From: Diprion similis
Lineage: Eukaryota > Arthropoda > Insecta > Hymenoptera > Diprionidae
Assembly (NCBI RefSeq): GCF_021155765.1
Contig: NC_060117.1
Span: 3,424,001 to 3,488,000 of the forward strand
Direction of reading: 5' to 3'
Length of the DNA stretch: 64,000 nt
The translations under genes were made by a program, and so were the position numbers. Positions 49,942-63,151 of the stretch are shown here, piece after piece (position 1 is the first letter of the stretch; every line of letters starts with the position of its first letter). The notes beneath the pieces were generated by a model, which made no database searches, had not been told where the DNA came from, and was given only the letters and a program-made list of their open reading frames with translations.

Positions 49942-50426
49942 TTTCACAAATATATCCCAAGTCAATCAATCGAAGAAAGAAATATATTGAGAAAGTTATT
50001 CAGACAAATGTATCGACCGGAAAAATTAATAATTTTATGAGTAAAAGCGCTGATTCTGTAACGTTGATTATTTATATTCTGTAGAATACACAGAATTTTC
50101 TGTTAACATTATTCTATTTTCAACTCATCGGTTGAATATGAGATTTAGCAAATGTGTATCTTGTACAAAGAAAACGATGATTGCCGGCGATGATAAGTTA
50201 ATTATTTGTTCATTAACTGAAAAATTTGGCAGTGATATCTTATTGACACAAAGCGCATGCTATGCGAGCAAGTTGTTTCCGAAGATACAAGATACCAGAA
50301 TTACTCGGGCGACTGCAAAGTGTGCAGCAAACGTCAGATACTAGGAAGCAGTTAATTGTTTTTTTTTTCATTAATTTTTTCTTCGTTTTAATTGAAAAAT
50401 TCTCTCGATTCATTGATTCCTCACCG
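49942..50426. other. intergenic spacer between genes 6 and 7
   Basis: AT-rich. It presumably holds the 3' UTR of gene 6 and the promoter of gene 7; no clear TATA box or repeat. Confidence 0.4.
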
Positions 50427-53400
50427 ATGTTCTCCACGTGGAAAATTTGTTGTAAGTGATAAAGTTATAATATAGCTAGTGTATCTATTATATATACATG
50501 TTTCGAATATGAAAAACACTCTCAGCTCGATTAAAAAGAATTTAATTATCTTTCCTGGGAAATATAAATTGTATAAACCCGTGTAAAAAATTTTTCTTAT
50601 CCCAGAATTTCTTTTTTTCTCTTTCCTTTTATAATAATTTCGTCTTTCTCGTTTTACATATCAGTATTCCCGCAGCCAAAATTCCTCGGCAGATTTTCAA
50701 CGACGCGCTTTTAAACGTAATTTTTTCATGCAGAACTTCTGCAATTGGTACAGAAAGACATCGAATCACAGTTGGAATTTCAAAATTACTTCATTTACAA
50801 AACAAAGAAGCAATAATATCTATTTAAATATGCATATTTACTTTTTGTAGAATTGCAGTTTAACATAATTTTTCATAAAGTTAAACGCAGAGCTGCACTT
50901 TAAGTGGAAAAATAAGACGATAAAATCCAAACTACTCATATACGTTATCGTGTGACGCACATGCCGATCAATTGAACAACTATCGACACTTGACTCTTGT
51001 AATATAGGGTTAAAAATATTATAATCGAGATTGTTCAAACTGCTCTAAATACCTTGAATGCATGACTCAGCAAATACTCATACGTGATAAAGACTCGGTG
51101 CAGTAGCCATTGTCAGGGAAATAGTATGATGGCACCAGTGATTACTTATTTGAAATTTCATTTTTACGTCATGGGCATTGAAAAGTCCACTTTTTGTGGC
51201 AGTTTTCGTTCCGTAAAGTGACGCTTTATACGGCAGCGAACAAAGTTGCAGAATAAAGTCTTTATTCCGCAGTTTTGACGCGCAGTTCGAAGTGCGCATC
51301 CCAAACTGCCGAATAAAGTAGCTTCGTCGAACAGATCGCGACATAACCTCACTCTTCGTTTTGCTTTTCAATGCCCATACCGTAAAAAATATTGTATGTG
51401 GCATGCCCGTAAACAGTTTTTTGCCTCGGATAATTTCAGTACTCGCTTCCGGCTCGCCTTCAGCTCGTCCTGAAATCTTTATCCTTGCCAAAAAAAAACA
51501 GGCGGTTTACGAGCATGCCACATAAATAGCTATTTCATTTTTAGTTCAATTACAATTTGATAATGCGCTGTCAGTAGTAATGAGCTGCATACAAAGAAAT
51601 ACAAAAACAGTGAACAACAATTCTACCTGTTGAAAGTAAGCGACGATCTTGCAGGTGCAAGAATACCACAACGATGGGTACTCACGATAATGGGATGTTT
51701 TGGAATGATGAACGTTTACACAATGAGAATTTGCTTGTCTCTGGCAATCACTGAGATGGTGGCCACCACGGAACCCTCGAACAATGCCAATTCACACGAA
51801 TCTTGTCCTTCGGCTAATTTCACTTCGTCAAATATCACAAACAGCGGAAGTGAAGGCGGAACTTACCAATGGGACGAATACACGCAGGTCAGAAGACCGA
51901 GATTTTGTACTACAAAAAAGCATAGAAAGACGAAAAACCCTGCAAACGTAACATTAAGTAATTAACCTCTCGATAACACACTTATTTTTTCTATCATGGA
52001 AAACAATTTCAAATTTACAAGTACGACCTACTTGAAAAAATTCAGGAATTCACTTTCACCATCTTAAAATGCGATGGCGAAGTTTAGAAGTATAAATATA
52101 ATTCATAGATATGAGAAAAATTCAAGCTCCTATATGTGACGAAAAATTGACCCTTCTTCAACATGGATAAAATAAATTTCCAGGGTATAATCCTGTCGAG
52201 TTTCTACTGGGGATACCTGATCACAAGCGTCCCAGGCGGAATGCTGGCCGACAAATTTGGAGGAAAGCATACACTGGGCCTTGGGGTACTACTAACATCG
52301 GTATTGTCCCTGCTGACGCCGTTGGTAGTCGACCACTTCGAAGCAACGGGTCTGATAGTCTTGCGTTTCCTGATGGGGGTCAGCCAGGGATCGACAGTTC
52401 CAGCCATCAGCGTCCTGATAGCCCAATGGGCGCCACCGCAGGAGAGATCGAAGATCGTGACAGTGGCAGCGTCAGGAATGGAGGTCGGATGTGTCCTGGG
52501 AACGGTTCTCTCCGGGTTCATAATACGCTACTCTTCGATGGGTTGGCCGATGGTGTTCTACGTCTACGGGGGACTAGGAATCCTCTGGTTCCTAGGGTGG
52601 CTCTTGCTGTGTTACAGCAAGCCGGACGTCCATCCGTTCATAACGGAAGCGGAGCGGAAGTACCTTCACGAAATGACGATCGAGCACACACACAAGAAGA
52701 CCGGACCAACCCCTTGGCGTCAGATTCTAACCTCAGCGCCAGTTTGGGCTCTGATTGCCGGTGAAATGGGCTTCTCCTGGGGTTTCTACATGGTACTAAC
52801 CGACCTCCCAAAGTACATGAACGATGTCCTCAAGTTCTCGATACAGGCGAACGGGCTTCTAACCTCACTTCCATTCGCCGTTATCTGGCTCGACGGCATA
52901 GCGTCCTCTTGGCTCGCTGATTGGCTTATAGAAGCTGGTAAAATGTCGCGGACCAACGTCCGGAAGGTTTGCACAGTTAGCGGATCCCTCGTTCCAGCGA
53001 TATTCGTCGTCGCTGCCTCATATGCCGAATGCGATCGTGTCATGGCCGTCGCGTTCTTCACTGTCGGCGTGGGGTTTATGGGATCCTTCTATCCCGGCAT
53101 CATGGTAAACCCCTTAGACCTCAGTCCAAACTACTCTGGAACCCTGACCGCCATTGTAAACGGAAGTGGAGCTCTAGCCGGGATCCTGGCACCCTACGCG
53201 GTCGGCGTTCTCACACCTAATCAGACTCTATTGGAGTGGAGAGTCGTCTTTTGGATCACCACCGCCATCTTGGTGGCAACGTCTAGTATTTATGGAGTCT
53301 GGGCTGACGGCGAAGTTCAGTACTGGAATGATGCGGAATTTGTTTCGAATCATCGGAGGAAGGAGTCTTGTAGTATCGAGATCGAACAACGCGGAGTTCG

Positions 53401-53437
53401 TAACGACGATTTGTCATCACACAAGCATGATCGTTAG
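50427..53437 (+). CDS. SLC17-type anion transporter, cluster gene 7
   Basis: Three coding exons: 50427-50451, 51655-51887, 52184-53437, giving 503 residues. First exon MFSTWKIC with a strong gtaagt donor; exon 2 adds CARIPQRW and TM1 (YTMRICLSLAIT). The luminal loop is longer and Gly/Asn-rich, with several NxS/T sites (SNITNSGS). The last exon holds GIILSSFYWGYLITSVPGG, MLADKFGGK (motif A), VLRFLMGVSQG in TM4 (Gln for Glu), AQWAPPQERSKI and DLPKYMNDVLKFSIQANG. The coding sequence is more GC-rich than that of genes 1-3. Intron 1 is long (1.2 kb) and contains a foldback element. It is the last member of the array; the next gene, ZFYVE19, is convergent. Substrate unknown. Confidence 0.92.
51162..51531 (-). 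mobile_element. double-foldback non-autonomous element, copy C (intron 1 of gene 7)
   Basis: About 370 bp, same orientation as copy A. The ends read tttttacgtcatgggcattg and tgccacataaatagct. Same two adjacent foldbacks and no coding capacity. The three copies differ by scattered substitutions, so the insertions are not brand new. Confidence 0.8.
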
Positions 53438-54416
53438 TTGTGTTCGGATTGTTTACTGTATAAATTGACATGTTTATAATGATAGTCACTGCTATTTCCT
53501 AAGAAGTATGATTTTTCTACTTCCGACTCTTACTCGACCCCTGTTGAAAAAAAAAACCCGACTTTTGATTTTAACAGAACTTTGCAGCCAGGCGCAAAGC
53601 ATACGCGGCTGCATATTGAGTTGCCTGCCATCAGGCACACGCGTCTGATCAGTTGCTTGACTGTTTCTACTAAAATGATGCCACCCTAGATGCGAGAAAG
53701 AAAAAGACGCAATATTGTTGCTATCTGGTTCTGTGTATAGAAGATTTACATACCACTCGATAAGTTGATTTAGAAAAAAAGCATCTTCCAATCGATTGAC
53801 GAAATTGAATAGTATTCGGATGATTTTCACTTTTACAATTTTCAATCTCTGGTTAAAAATAAAGCGAAAGGTAAAAAAAAGGTATAGATGTCAAGTTCCC
53901 AAATCTCGAGCAGTGGTTTGAAATTTTTTTAAATTTTTCTAGGCAATTTTGTTACACAGATACCGGATAGAGATTAAAACAGAATATATTCTTGAAAATA
54001 CAGGCAGCTACCATAAAAACTGATGCCACAGATATCACATTATGTATATGTATGTACATACATAAATATGCGCATAAAAGGTATGTGTGCTTGATTACAA
54101 TCAGTAATAGCGCAAACAAAAATAAAAACTATATTGAAACAGTGTTAAAATACATATGTATAAAACTATATAAATATAATTGCGTGTATTTGTGTATAAA
54201 TATATGGGTATAATTTTTTTTCAATACCTTCGATCAAATGTACTACACCTGTTTCACGAATCGTAAGTCAAACGCTGATAGTTGAGTCTATGTGACGATT
54301 GGAATATTTTTCTGTACGACTCGTAAGAAAGCTCGAAATAATTTGAGAAAAACTATATCTCTTGCATGTGAAATGCAAGGTGCCAGTAATACCGATATTT
54401 CTAAGGAATTAAACCA
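53438..54416. other. intergenic region between convergent gene 7 and ZFYVE19
   Basis: AT-rich. An AATAAA near 53857 may end gene 7 transcripts. A perfect 18-bp palindrome (TATGTATGTACATACATA) lies at 54047-54064 within a TA/TG-rich stretch. No gene recognised. Confidence 0.45.
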
Positions 54417-55956
54417 TCAATCATCAACTTTGTCAACTTTTTTCCGTGGCTTAAAAGGCACACTCTGATGATCGACCATTTCGAACGAGTCATGCCCTTC
54501 CCGAAAGCACGATGTGCAGTACAAATCACCGTCGCATCCGATGCAGCGGAGCTGCGCGTCTTCGTTGCAAATTGTACACCACGGTAACTCTTCTTCCTCT
54601 TCAGCTGGCTATGTAAAATTAAAAAACAGAAACACGTTTCACATGGAAATCAAGAGCTGATGTACTTACATCTGTATCCATAGGCTCTAGTTCTTCTAGT
54701 TCGGAAAATTTAGACTCTATCGCGGCCTCGTCCAAAGCTTTTTTAAGGATCCTTTTGGTGGCTGTTTGCTCATCTTCCTCAATGTCCTCTTCAGGCTTGT
54801 TCTGATTGAAAACAGAGTAGAGGAATGAAACATGAATAACGGCAAGTTTTGATGTTGGAAGATTCGTTGTTATTCAATACTGACCTTGCGGAATTGCGCA
54901 GGATCTATTCCTCTCAGTCTGGCAAGCCTGTCCTCAATCTGTGCATCCGAATTCACATCCGAAGACAGCTTAAGTTCCTCCAAATACTCATTTATCAAAT
55001 CTGCAGTCTTTTGTTCATCTGTCCTCGTGTCCACCGCGTGGATCTTGAAAAAGAATGGCAAATTTGGGAGCAAAAAGACATACAGAAAAATATAAGATAG
55101 CAATGTACTTAATTTCAGCTTACATTAGTTTTAGGGACAGGTTTGTTGGGGTCTTGATCCTTGAGTAGAGCAAGCCTTCTTCGAATCTCCTCCAAGCTAG
55201 TTTGAGGCACAGGTTTGTCCTCATCTTTCAATTTCCTAAGTCGATCAACCATATTCTGATCGACTGGATCTAGTCCAGACTTGAGACGATCCCATCGTCC
55301 GATCTCTTTTTTGTACAAAACTATCGGCGGTTTGGCCGGATTTTCCAGCGAGTTTAATCTGCGCAGTTTTGGAATGATTAACGAATGTTTACCATCAAAG
55401 ATATGATAATTGAACAAATGACATTAGAATAAGTTCATCTATTTCTTCCTCTCCGCTTACGTACTTCTGTGTAATATCTATTGGAGCAACTTGTTCGACA
55501 GGCAACTGTTGTCCCTCAGACGGTGTTAAGAGTTCAGATTTTAAGTTTTCCGGTTCAACCTTCTCCTCTGCTTTATTTTCCACCCCATCTTTCAATCGAT
55601 AATAGCATTTGCCACATATTTTTTTACTGCCAATATCCGGCAGGTCAAATTTGTACCTCAGACACTTGGAGCAATAGGAAAACTGGCAACTCGGACAACC
55701 GTGCTGAAAGAAAGATTAAAATGGATTGATATAAATGTGACAAATTTTGTAACTTGTTGCTGCGCATGTTAATAAACAATAACAATAGGATGAGATGAAA
55801 AAAAAATGATGATGAATAAAATAACTGTAAACAAAAATTGCATAATTGCGTGAATCATTCGACGGATATGCGAGAGCGCAATTGACAGTACAAATTTTCT
55901 ACAATTACCTCTCGAGTAAAGAAGGAGAATTTTGTTTGACACGCGTTGCATGACAT
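54417..55956 (-). CDS. Zfyve19: ZFYVE19 / ANCHR, abscission (NoCut) checkpoint regulator
   Basis: Six coding exons on the minus strand: 55956-55909, 55703-55465, 55358-55124, 55043-54885, 54801-54670, 54608-54417, giving 334 residues with consistent phases. The N-terminus is a FYVE-like zinc finger with eight Cys at residues 3, 6, 19, 22, 27, 30, 46 and 49, but without the RHHC basic patch of classical FYVE domains, as in vertebrate ANCHR. The middle holds LENPAKPPIVLY and MIM1-like motifs (DQNMVDRLRKLK, about 129-140, and DAQIEDRLARLR, about 207-218) of the type that binds VPS4. The C-terminus is a B-box-like Cys-rich module (WCTIC, CIGC, YCTSC). In vertebrates it delays abscission under Aurora B control with CHMP4C and VPS4. 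Shares a head-to-head promoter with RPB5. The 106-bp intron at 55359-55464 was placed by phase; its donor is gtacgt. Confidence 0.88.
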
Positions 55957-57343
<1,387 letters not shown>

Positions 57344-57442
57344 CGCATCAAAATCCATGATTTTATTCTATGCTTTCCCTACACGATATCTTAAGTTCTA
57401 TCATGTTTAAGTCATTGTTAAAAAAATAATAATTCTCATAAG

Positions 57443-57448
57443 AATAAA
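57443..57448 (+). terminator. polyadenylation signal of RPB5
   Basis: AATAAA about 100 bp after the stop codon, followed by T-rich sequence (tttttgtaaattattttacc). Confidence 0.6.
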
Positions 57449-57686
57449 AATTTCAATGAGACGAAAATTTTCAATCTCGTTTTTGTAAATTATTTTACCT
57501 ACTTCAGTTGAGAAGATCAGGCTTTGATACCACTGAACTTCATACATTAAGTTTTCATGAAATATTAGGGCTTCTTTTCACTAGAGCTACATGCAAATTG
57601 GAGCCACGTCATTGGCTCAAAATCAACAGCCCCTCCCATCGTGTCATATCTGAAAAATTCAACCAATGGCAAGACTCGATATTTCT

Positions 57687-57696
57687 GTCACGTGAC
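57687..57696. promoter_or_regulatory. palindromic E-box GTCACGTGAC upstream of INTS13
   Basis: Perfect 10-bp palindrome of the USF/MITF/TFEB (CLEAR) type, with CCAAT-box-like ccaatgg at 57663 and attgg nearby. It lies about 480 bp before the INTS13 start codon, in the RPB5-INTS13 intergenic region (57344-58178), which otherwise shows no gene. Confidence 0.45.
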
Positions 57697-58178
57697 CATG
57701 TCGCTAAAATGAAATACCGACTCAAGTGCTGAACCAGCGTCGCTCAACTTAACCTCAAACACGGTTGCATAAATATTAAGTACAATGGATTTATAGGTTG
57801 AAAAATATTGATATTTTCACCAATAGTGAAGAAAAAAAAGATTATTTTGCATTAATACTTAACTTAGAATGGTGAAGAAACGATACGTAGTAGGTGGTAA
57901 ACTGATTTTCGAACAGAAGTTGCAATTCGGTGAACAATTCTAACCTCAAAATACAGTTTGTTTATCTCAATAATAAGAACGTAATCGATCAGAGACGATG
58001 CTATTGCGGAGTTCATCGATTTTTCATTACATTTTCCAATCATAACTAACGATTGCACGATGATGCTTCGAAATTTAAAAATGTGACCTAAACCAGAAAC
58101 AGAAATAAAAATATTTCTGCTCTTGCGATAGAGCACCCTTGATGGAAGAAGCCCTCGATAAATCAAAGAGATCTAAAC

Positions 58179-61100
58179 ATGTATCCAAACAATCACAAAA
58201 CTGTATTTGTGCTCGATCATACTCCATATTTCGGTATATCGACAGACAGTCCATTAGAATTTGACTGCTTGAAGAGCCGAGGACAGAATCTGATCCCTTT
58301 AGCTCCGATCTGCAAGTCGCTATGGACTACGAGTGTAGAATCCTCCATGGAATACTGCAGGATAGTCTGGGACTTGTTCCCTAGCGGCAAATTGGTAATG
58401 AGGCATTTTATTATCCAGATTTAAGGGGGGGGTAAGGGTTTCAGCGTAAAAAAAAACACTTTTTTGGGATTTTTTTCTGAAATTATGGATTGAGCAAATT
58501 CATTGAAACCTTTTGTACATTATTAAGCATACTTTTAACAATATTCTGTAATTTTTTCATGCAGAAATATTGCAAAACAAGCCGGTGACAGAGCGTGCCC
58601 CAGAACGTCTTGGAAAAAAAACCATTTGCGGTGTTCACTATATCTCGGTCGGAAATTATCTGATATCAAAATCCATTAAAATTTAGTCAAAGTATTATCA
58701 AATCCTTCCCCCAACGTTCTACGATTATTTTTTTTTTTTCATTTAAAAATTTTTGGTGGCCATCTAAAGTGTAAACTGCTATTTTCCACGAAAAATTCCG
58801 TCATTTTGTGGGTGGGAAACCCCCTTAATGTTAAAAATAAAATTTTAACTAAACGTTGGGGGGAGGTATTTTATATGTAGAAAATGTGTACCAAGTTCGG
58901 AATGAATCGGTCAAGTAGTTTGTAAATGGCAGTGAACACGGACTTTGAAAAAGTAGTTTTGAGAAAAACGTGTTTAAAGTTTATTGAGCTAAAAAAGTGA
59001 AGAAAAAAAGCTCTGTCACCGGCTTGTTTTGCAATATTTCTACATGAAAATATTACAGAATATTGTTAAAAGTATGCTTACTAATGTACAAAAGGTTTCA
59101 ATAGATTTGTTCAATCCATACTTTCAAAAAAAATTCACAAAAAAAGTGTTTTTTTTTACGCTGAAACCCTTACCCCCCCCTTCAAGAGTTTTGCTCAGAT
59201 CGACTTAAAATTTTGAGAATATATTCTTGAAATGTTTAACAATAACATAAGAAAAAAAAAAAAAAAAAAAATCGATTTTTCTAAAGTGTAAACCCTTACC
59301 CCCCCCTTAAAATTTGAAGCAAATACCATAAATGTTTGTGATGATCGGATGATGTAATCATATTTTATATTTTCCGTTTCTAAAAATCAGGTCAGATTTG
59401 TCGTCAGCGACGAGGCCGCGCACATTCTGAACACCTGGAGCCCATCGCAACAAAATTTGTCCCATGTAAGTTGCCTGGAGACTACAAGAAAAACTGAATT
59501 GAAAATCAGTCAAATAAAACATACCAGAATAAAAGATAACTACTCCCTTTAGTTTATCTAAATATCCACATCAATTGATCCACATTTAAAAAACATCAGA
59601 AGACTATTTTCTTTACTGAAAAAAATTCAAAGTTTTACAAAAAGTTTTACCCATTTCGGAAATTCCATTGTTTACGTTCCCTGTAATCAGTGAAATCTGT
59701 TTTTTTTTCCCCACAGGTTGTGAACGGAATGGCCATACTCGGGGTTCCGCCACCGGCCCGACAATCAGGTATAGATTTTTCCGTGATACACGGATTACGT
59801 GTGGCAATTGAGGTCCTAACAGAGTGCTCAGAAATTCAGGACGAGAAACGAACGTCTCTGATGGAAAACGCGAGCAAAGTATTGAACAGCGGGAGAGTGA
59901 TATGCATAACAAGTGCAAGAGATGACGCAAACATGAAGAGTCTAGAGAATATATTTCTAAGCCAGCTTATCCAACAGAACCAAAATGCAGCAGCATCGCA
60001 TAAGTAAGCTTCTTTGAGATTTTTTTCTATGCTCATTTTGAAATATTGAAAATCGTTTAATGACATTCTCATTTCCACGTTTGCAGTCGCATACCAATTC
60101 ATCACTGCCATCTGGTCATCCTCAACATTTTTCCCGTATCGACTTCAGACTGTCTAGTAACAAATCAGCTACCACGAGAGGTAAACTTTCTACAATGAAT
60201 AAGGCCTTTCAGAAAAATTATTCAAACTAAAGCTGGTCTTTCACGTGTAAAGTTATGTTTGAATGCGAAGATGCTTAAAACTGTACGATCAAATTATACA
60301 AACAATAATATTTTTTTTTAGTACTTTGCTTTACGATCCTGCCTAACCGGCCGATGTGAATTAACGTTCTATTCCACTGACCAGGTATCGCCTCTACTAA
60401 CGATGGAAGTGCACTCGATAAAGGCTCCAAAGTTGCACTCGAAACTGTCCCACCTGATACTTTCGCACTATGATTTAGCCAGCACCACTGTGACTGGAAT
60501 CCCTATGAAGGAGGAACAGAATGCGAGCAGCTCGGCGAATTACGACGTTGAAATATTTCACGCTTCGGCTGCTCACGCAGCAATAATGAAAGGTAGAGTC
60601 GACGAAACGAAGTAACGCTAGAGAAATTTGCATTTTGTCAATCTCGTTCACCCCATTCTCAACTGTTTTTTCAGGTAATCCCCAAGAATCGGTGTTAATA
60701 AAAACGTTCATGAAGCTTGACGAGGTCTCGGAGTACGAAACTGTGACTTTGAAGTGGTGCACACCTCGTGGTTGTAGCGCTTCGGAAATGCAGAACTGTA
60801 CAGCGATGCATAGAATCACGCCGGTGGACATAAACAGCCGGCCGTCGTCTTGCCTGATCAATTTTCTGCTGAACGGCCGATCCGTGATGCTTGAAATGGC
60901 GAGGAAAAGCGGTGGCAAAACGATATCTCACCTCCTCGCTGCTCATGGCGGAGAAATATTCATCCACACTTTGTCAACCGCTAGAAGTGTCCTCGAGGAT
61001 CCTCCTTCCATAAGCGAAGGATGCGGTGGGCGTGTTACTGACTACAGAATAACGGTGAGTGGCTTGTATTTTTACTGCTTTGTAAATTCGTTAATGATTT

Positions 61101-62120
61101 GAGACTTTTCATACACTTGTTACGGTCCTCTTGAAGGATTTTGGCACCCTAATGCGAAACAACATGCTCGTTCCTCTAAAACGGAATTCCACTGACGAAC
61201 TCCAAAGTCCCGCGGCTAAAATGCGGTCCAGACTGGAGCGGCATACCAGATATTGGCCAATCACGATATCCAGCACCCTCATGTTCAACTTGAAACAGGT
61301 AAACACTGGCTGAGCAATAGATCTATAATTTTTAAAACCTTCTACCACAGATTCATCTAATCATAAATTCTGATCCCTGCAGCACGTAGATCCACTCTCA
61401 GAACTTATGGTGAAAGAAGAATTAACCACAGAGGAGGTGCTTCAGTGTAAGCAAGTAATCTTCGACCTCCTTACGCAGGAAGCAAAACACGAAGCGCTGC
61501 CTTTGCCTAGCATAGGAGGAGGCCGCGGAGGGAAGGGAGGCGTAAGGCGCGAAGAACATTATAGACTTTTATGGGTCGAGCTGGAAACTTTTCTTAAAAG
61601 TCACTCGAATCAGTCCGCATCGCACACAGAAGTTCTAAACTGTCTACTCGAAGTTTGCAACAAGGACGACAAAGATAAGGTCGAGCTTGATCAGGCGCTG
61701 CGAGAACTTGACGGGTGAGAATTGATTCCTTTTGTTCGAATTTGAAGTAATTGGTTCGATTTTTTTGCTCACTGTTATCCATTTGCAACTTTTTTTTTTC
61801 TCTCTTATTCGTCTTTGTTTATTTTTGTTCACAGACTTGGCAAGGAGGATGTAATGGCTCGAGCAAGTGTTATCCGCGCGACAACAGACTCTCCCATGTC
61901 GCCGCCACTGTGCACCGGCTCTTCTTTAGGAAAACAGATACACAAGGGGACGTTTTACGCACCGAAAACTCTTCTCGATATTTGGTTACAACGAAGCGCC
62001 TCTAAGGAAAGAAAACCAGACTTTCATGGGAGGTTGAACAGCGACGGTTTCAAAGCTAAGCTATATCCAAACCTCAAGGAACCTGGGCGAGAACCACGCG
62101 AGGCGATACTCGAAGCATAG
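58179..62120 (+). CDS. asun: INTS13 / Asunder, Integrator complex subunit 13
   Basis: Nine coding exons: 58179-58394, 59391-59465, 59717-60003, 60087-60180, 60322-60592, 60675-61054, 61137-61298, 61383-61714, 61835-62120. They give 700 residues, close to the human 706, and every junction is GT/AG with matching phase. The N-terminus ([19 protein letters not shown]) is the Asunder signature and opens the von Willebrand A-like domain. The middle contains [14 protein letters not shown] and the conserved [11 protein letters not shown]. The segment [20 protein letters not shown] and a basic C-terminus follow. INTS13 forms a module with INTS10 and INTS14 and tethers the Integrator cleavage module for snRNA 3'-end processing; in Drosophila it is also needed for dynein localisation in spermatogenesis. 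Intron 1 is almost wholly an 882-bp TTAA-flanked transposon. Polyadenylation AATAAA at 62259. Confidence 0.95.
58425..59306 (+). mobile_element. TTAA-flanked inverted-repeat element in INTS13 intron 1
   Basis: 882 bp bounded by TTAA on both sides (58421-58424 and 59307-59310). The ends are ggggggggtaagggttt and its reverse complement aaacccttacccccccc. A long inverted repeat (about 175 bp per arm, 58425-58598 and 59008-59181) is followed by a tail of about 125 bp that repeats the terminal motif. The interior holds no open frame. A TTAA target site points to a piggyBac- or Kolobok-type DNA transposon derivative; superfamily is inference. A second copy starts at 63152 in inverted orientation. 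Confidence 0.85.
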
Positions 62121-62647
62121 ATTTATCTAATAGTGTAGATAAAATTGCGGATCGGAATGATTATCTGATAGTTTTTAATCAATGTCTCGCAAATGTTTTT
62201 GAATTTTTGTATATATGTATAGATGGATAATACAAGAATATTAATATTTTTCAATCGCAATAAAAGATTAGATTTTTTCTGAAAAAAAAATTCGTTTCTT
62301 TGACAGAATAATTTAATGATATTAAGCTGTGGTAACATATTAATGAAACAAAAATAATACTAGCTAGTTACAGTCTCTGACTGAAAACGCATTAAGGACA
62401 TCTGCGAGCACATCTGTTACTCAGATTGACTAGCATTTTTTCTTCTTATAAATTCCTCATTAATTGAATGGTATTATCATCTGTTATACCAATGGAAAAT
62501 AAAATATCCAAATCTCAAATGAACAGCCATATTTTTTTCAATAGAAAGAAAATGACGAGCTTATTCATATAAAAATTGATAACTTAATGCTATCGAATAC
62601 AACAAATCAAGACAAATAATTACCTGTAACAAGATTTGAAACCAAAA
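62121..62647. other. 3' region between convergent INTS13 and NTHL1
   Basis: Holds the 3' ends of both genes. AATAAA at 62259-62264 on the plus strand, 139 bp past the INTS13 stop, is the likely polyadenylation signal. On the minus strand ATTAAA (62312-62317) could serve NTHL1. Nothing else recognised. Confidence 0.5.
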
Positions 62648-63046
62648 TCAAGTCCGGTGGTTCTTTTTACCGTAAGGACAAATATTGACGTTCAAACAAT
62701 CTGAGCACTTTGGCCGCACAGGAAGACAAATCTCTTGACCAAATCCGACCAAAATGTAATTCACTTCGACCCACTTCTTTTTAGGTAACCACGATTCTAG
62801 CTGCACCCTTGTTTGTTCCGGTGTTTTTGTCGGTTTTCTCACCCAGCCGAGACGATTCGATATTCGGTGAACGTGTGTATCCACTCCGATTCCAGAAGCT
62901 TCTCCCCATGCAACCTGCATGCAGAGGTGAGCCATCTTCGGACCAACTCCGGGCAGCTTGCACAAGCCTTCTACAGTCTTTGGTATGTCTCCGCCATATT
63001 GTTCTAACAGTATATCCGTAGTCTTTTTTATATACTCAGCCTTTCG
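62648..63046 (-). CDS. Nthl1: NTHL1 / endonuclease III-like DNA glycosylase, last coding exon (5' part beyond the window)
   Basis: The exon runs 63046-62648 on the minus strand with an acceptor cag just above 63046. It encodes 132 residues to the stop, about the C-terminal 45 percent of the enzyme. It has [12 protein letters not shown], the helix-hairpin-helix [11 protein letters not shown] with the catalytic Lys, [17 protein letters not shown] with the catalytic Asp, and the 4Fe-4S cluster Cys set C-x6-C-x2-C-x5-C ([17 protein letters not shown]). NTHL1 is a bifunctional glycosylase/AP lyase that removes oxidised pyrimidines in base-excision repair, in nucleus and mitochondria. The upstream intron contains a TTAA-type transposon, and the remaining exons lie past 64000. 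Confidence 0.95.
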   Translation of the reverse strand, partial: RKAEYIKKTTDILLEQYGGDIPKTVEGLCKLPGVGPKMAHLCMQVAWGEASGIGVDTHVHRISNRLGWVRKPTKTPEQTRVQLESWLPKKKWVEVNYILVGFGQEICLPVRPKCSDCLNVNICPYGKKNHRT

Positions 63047-63151
63047 CTGAAATCATTTCGAGAAGCAAATTATATTGCATAGGACTTGAAGAAATCTAGG
63101 AAACATTGTTTTTTATTTCTATTTCTATTTCTATTTCGCCTGTTTGCTTAA

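Noticed and set aside
58425-59306. Telomere-like ggtaagggttt and aacccttacc strings
   Set aside because: They are the terminal inverted repeats of a TTAA-flanked transposon, occur singly, and do not match the insect TTAGG repeat.
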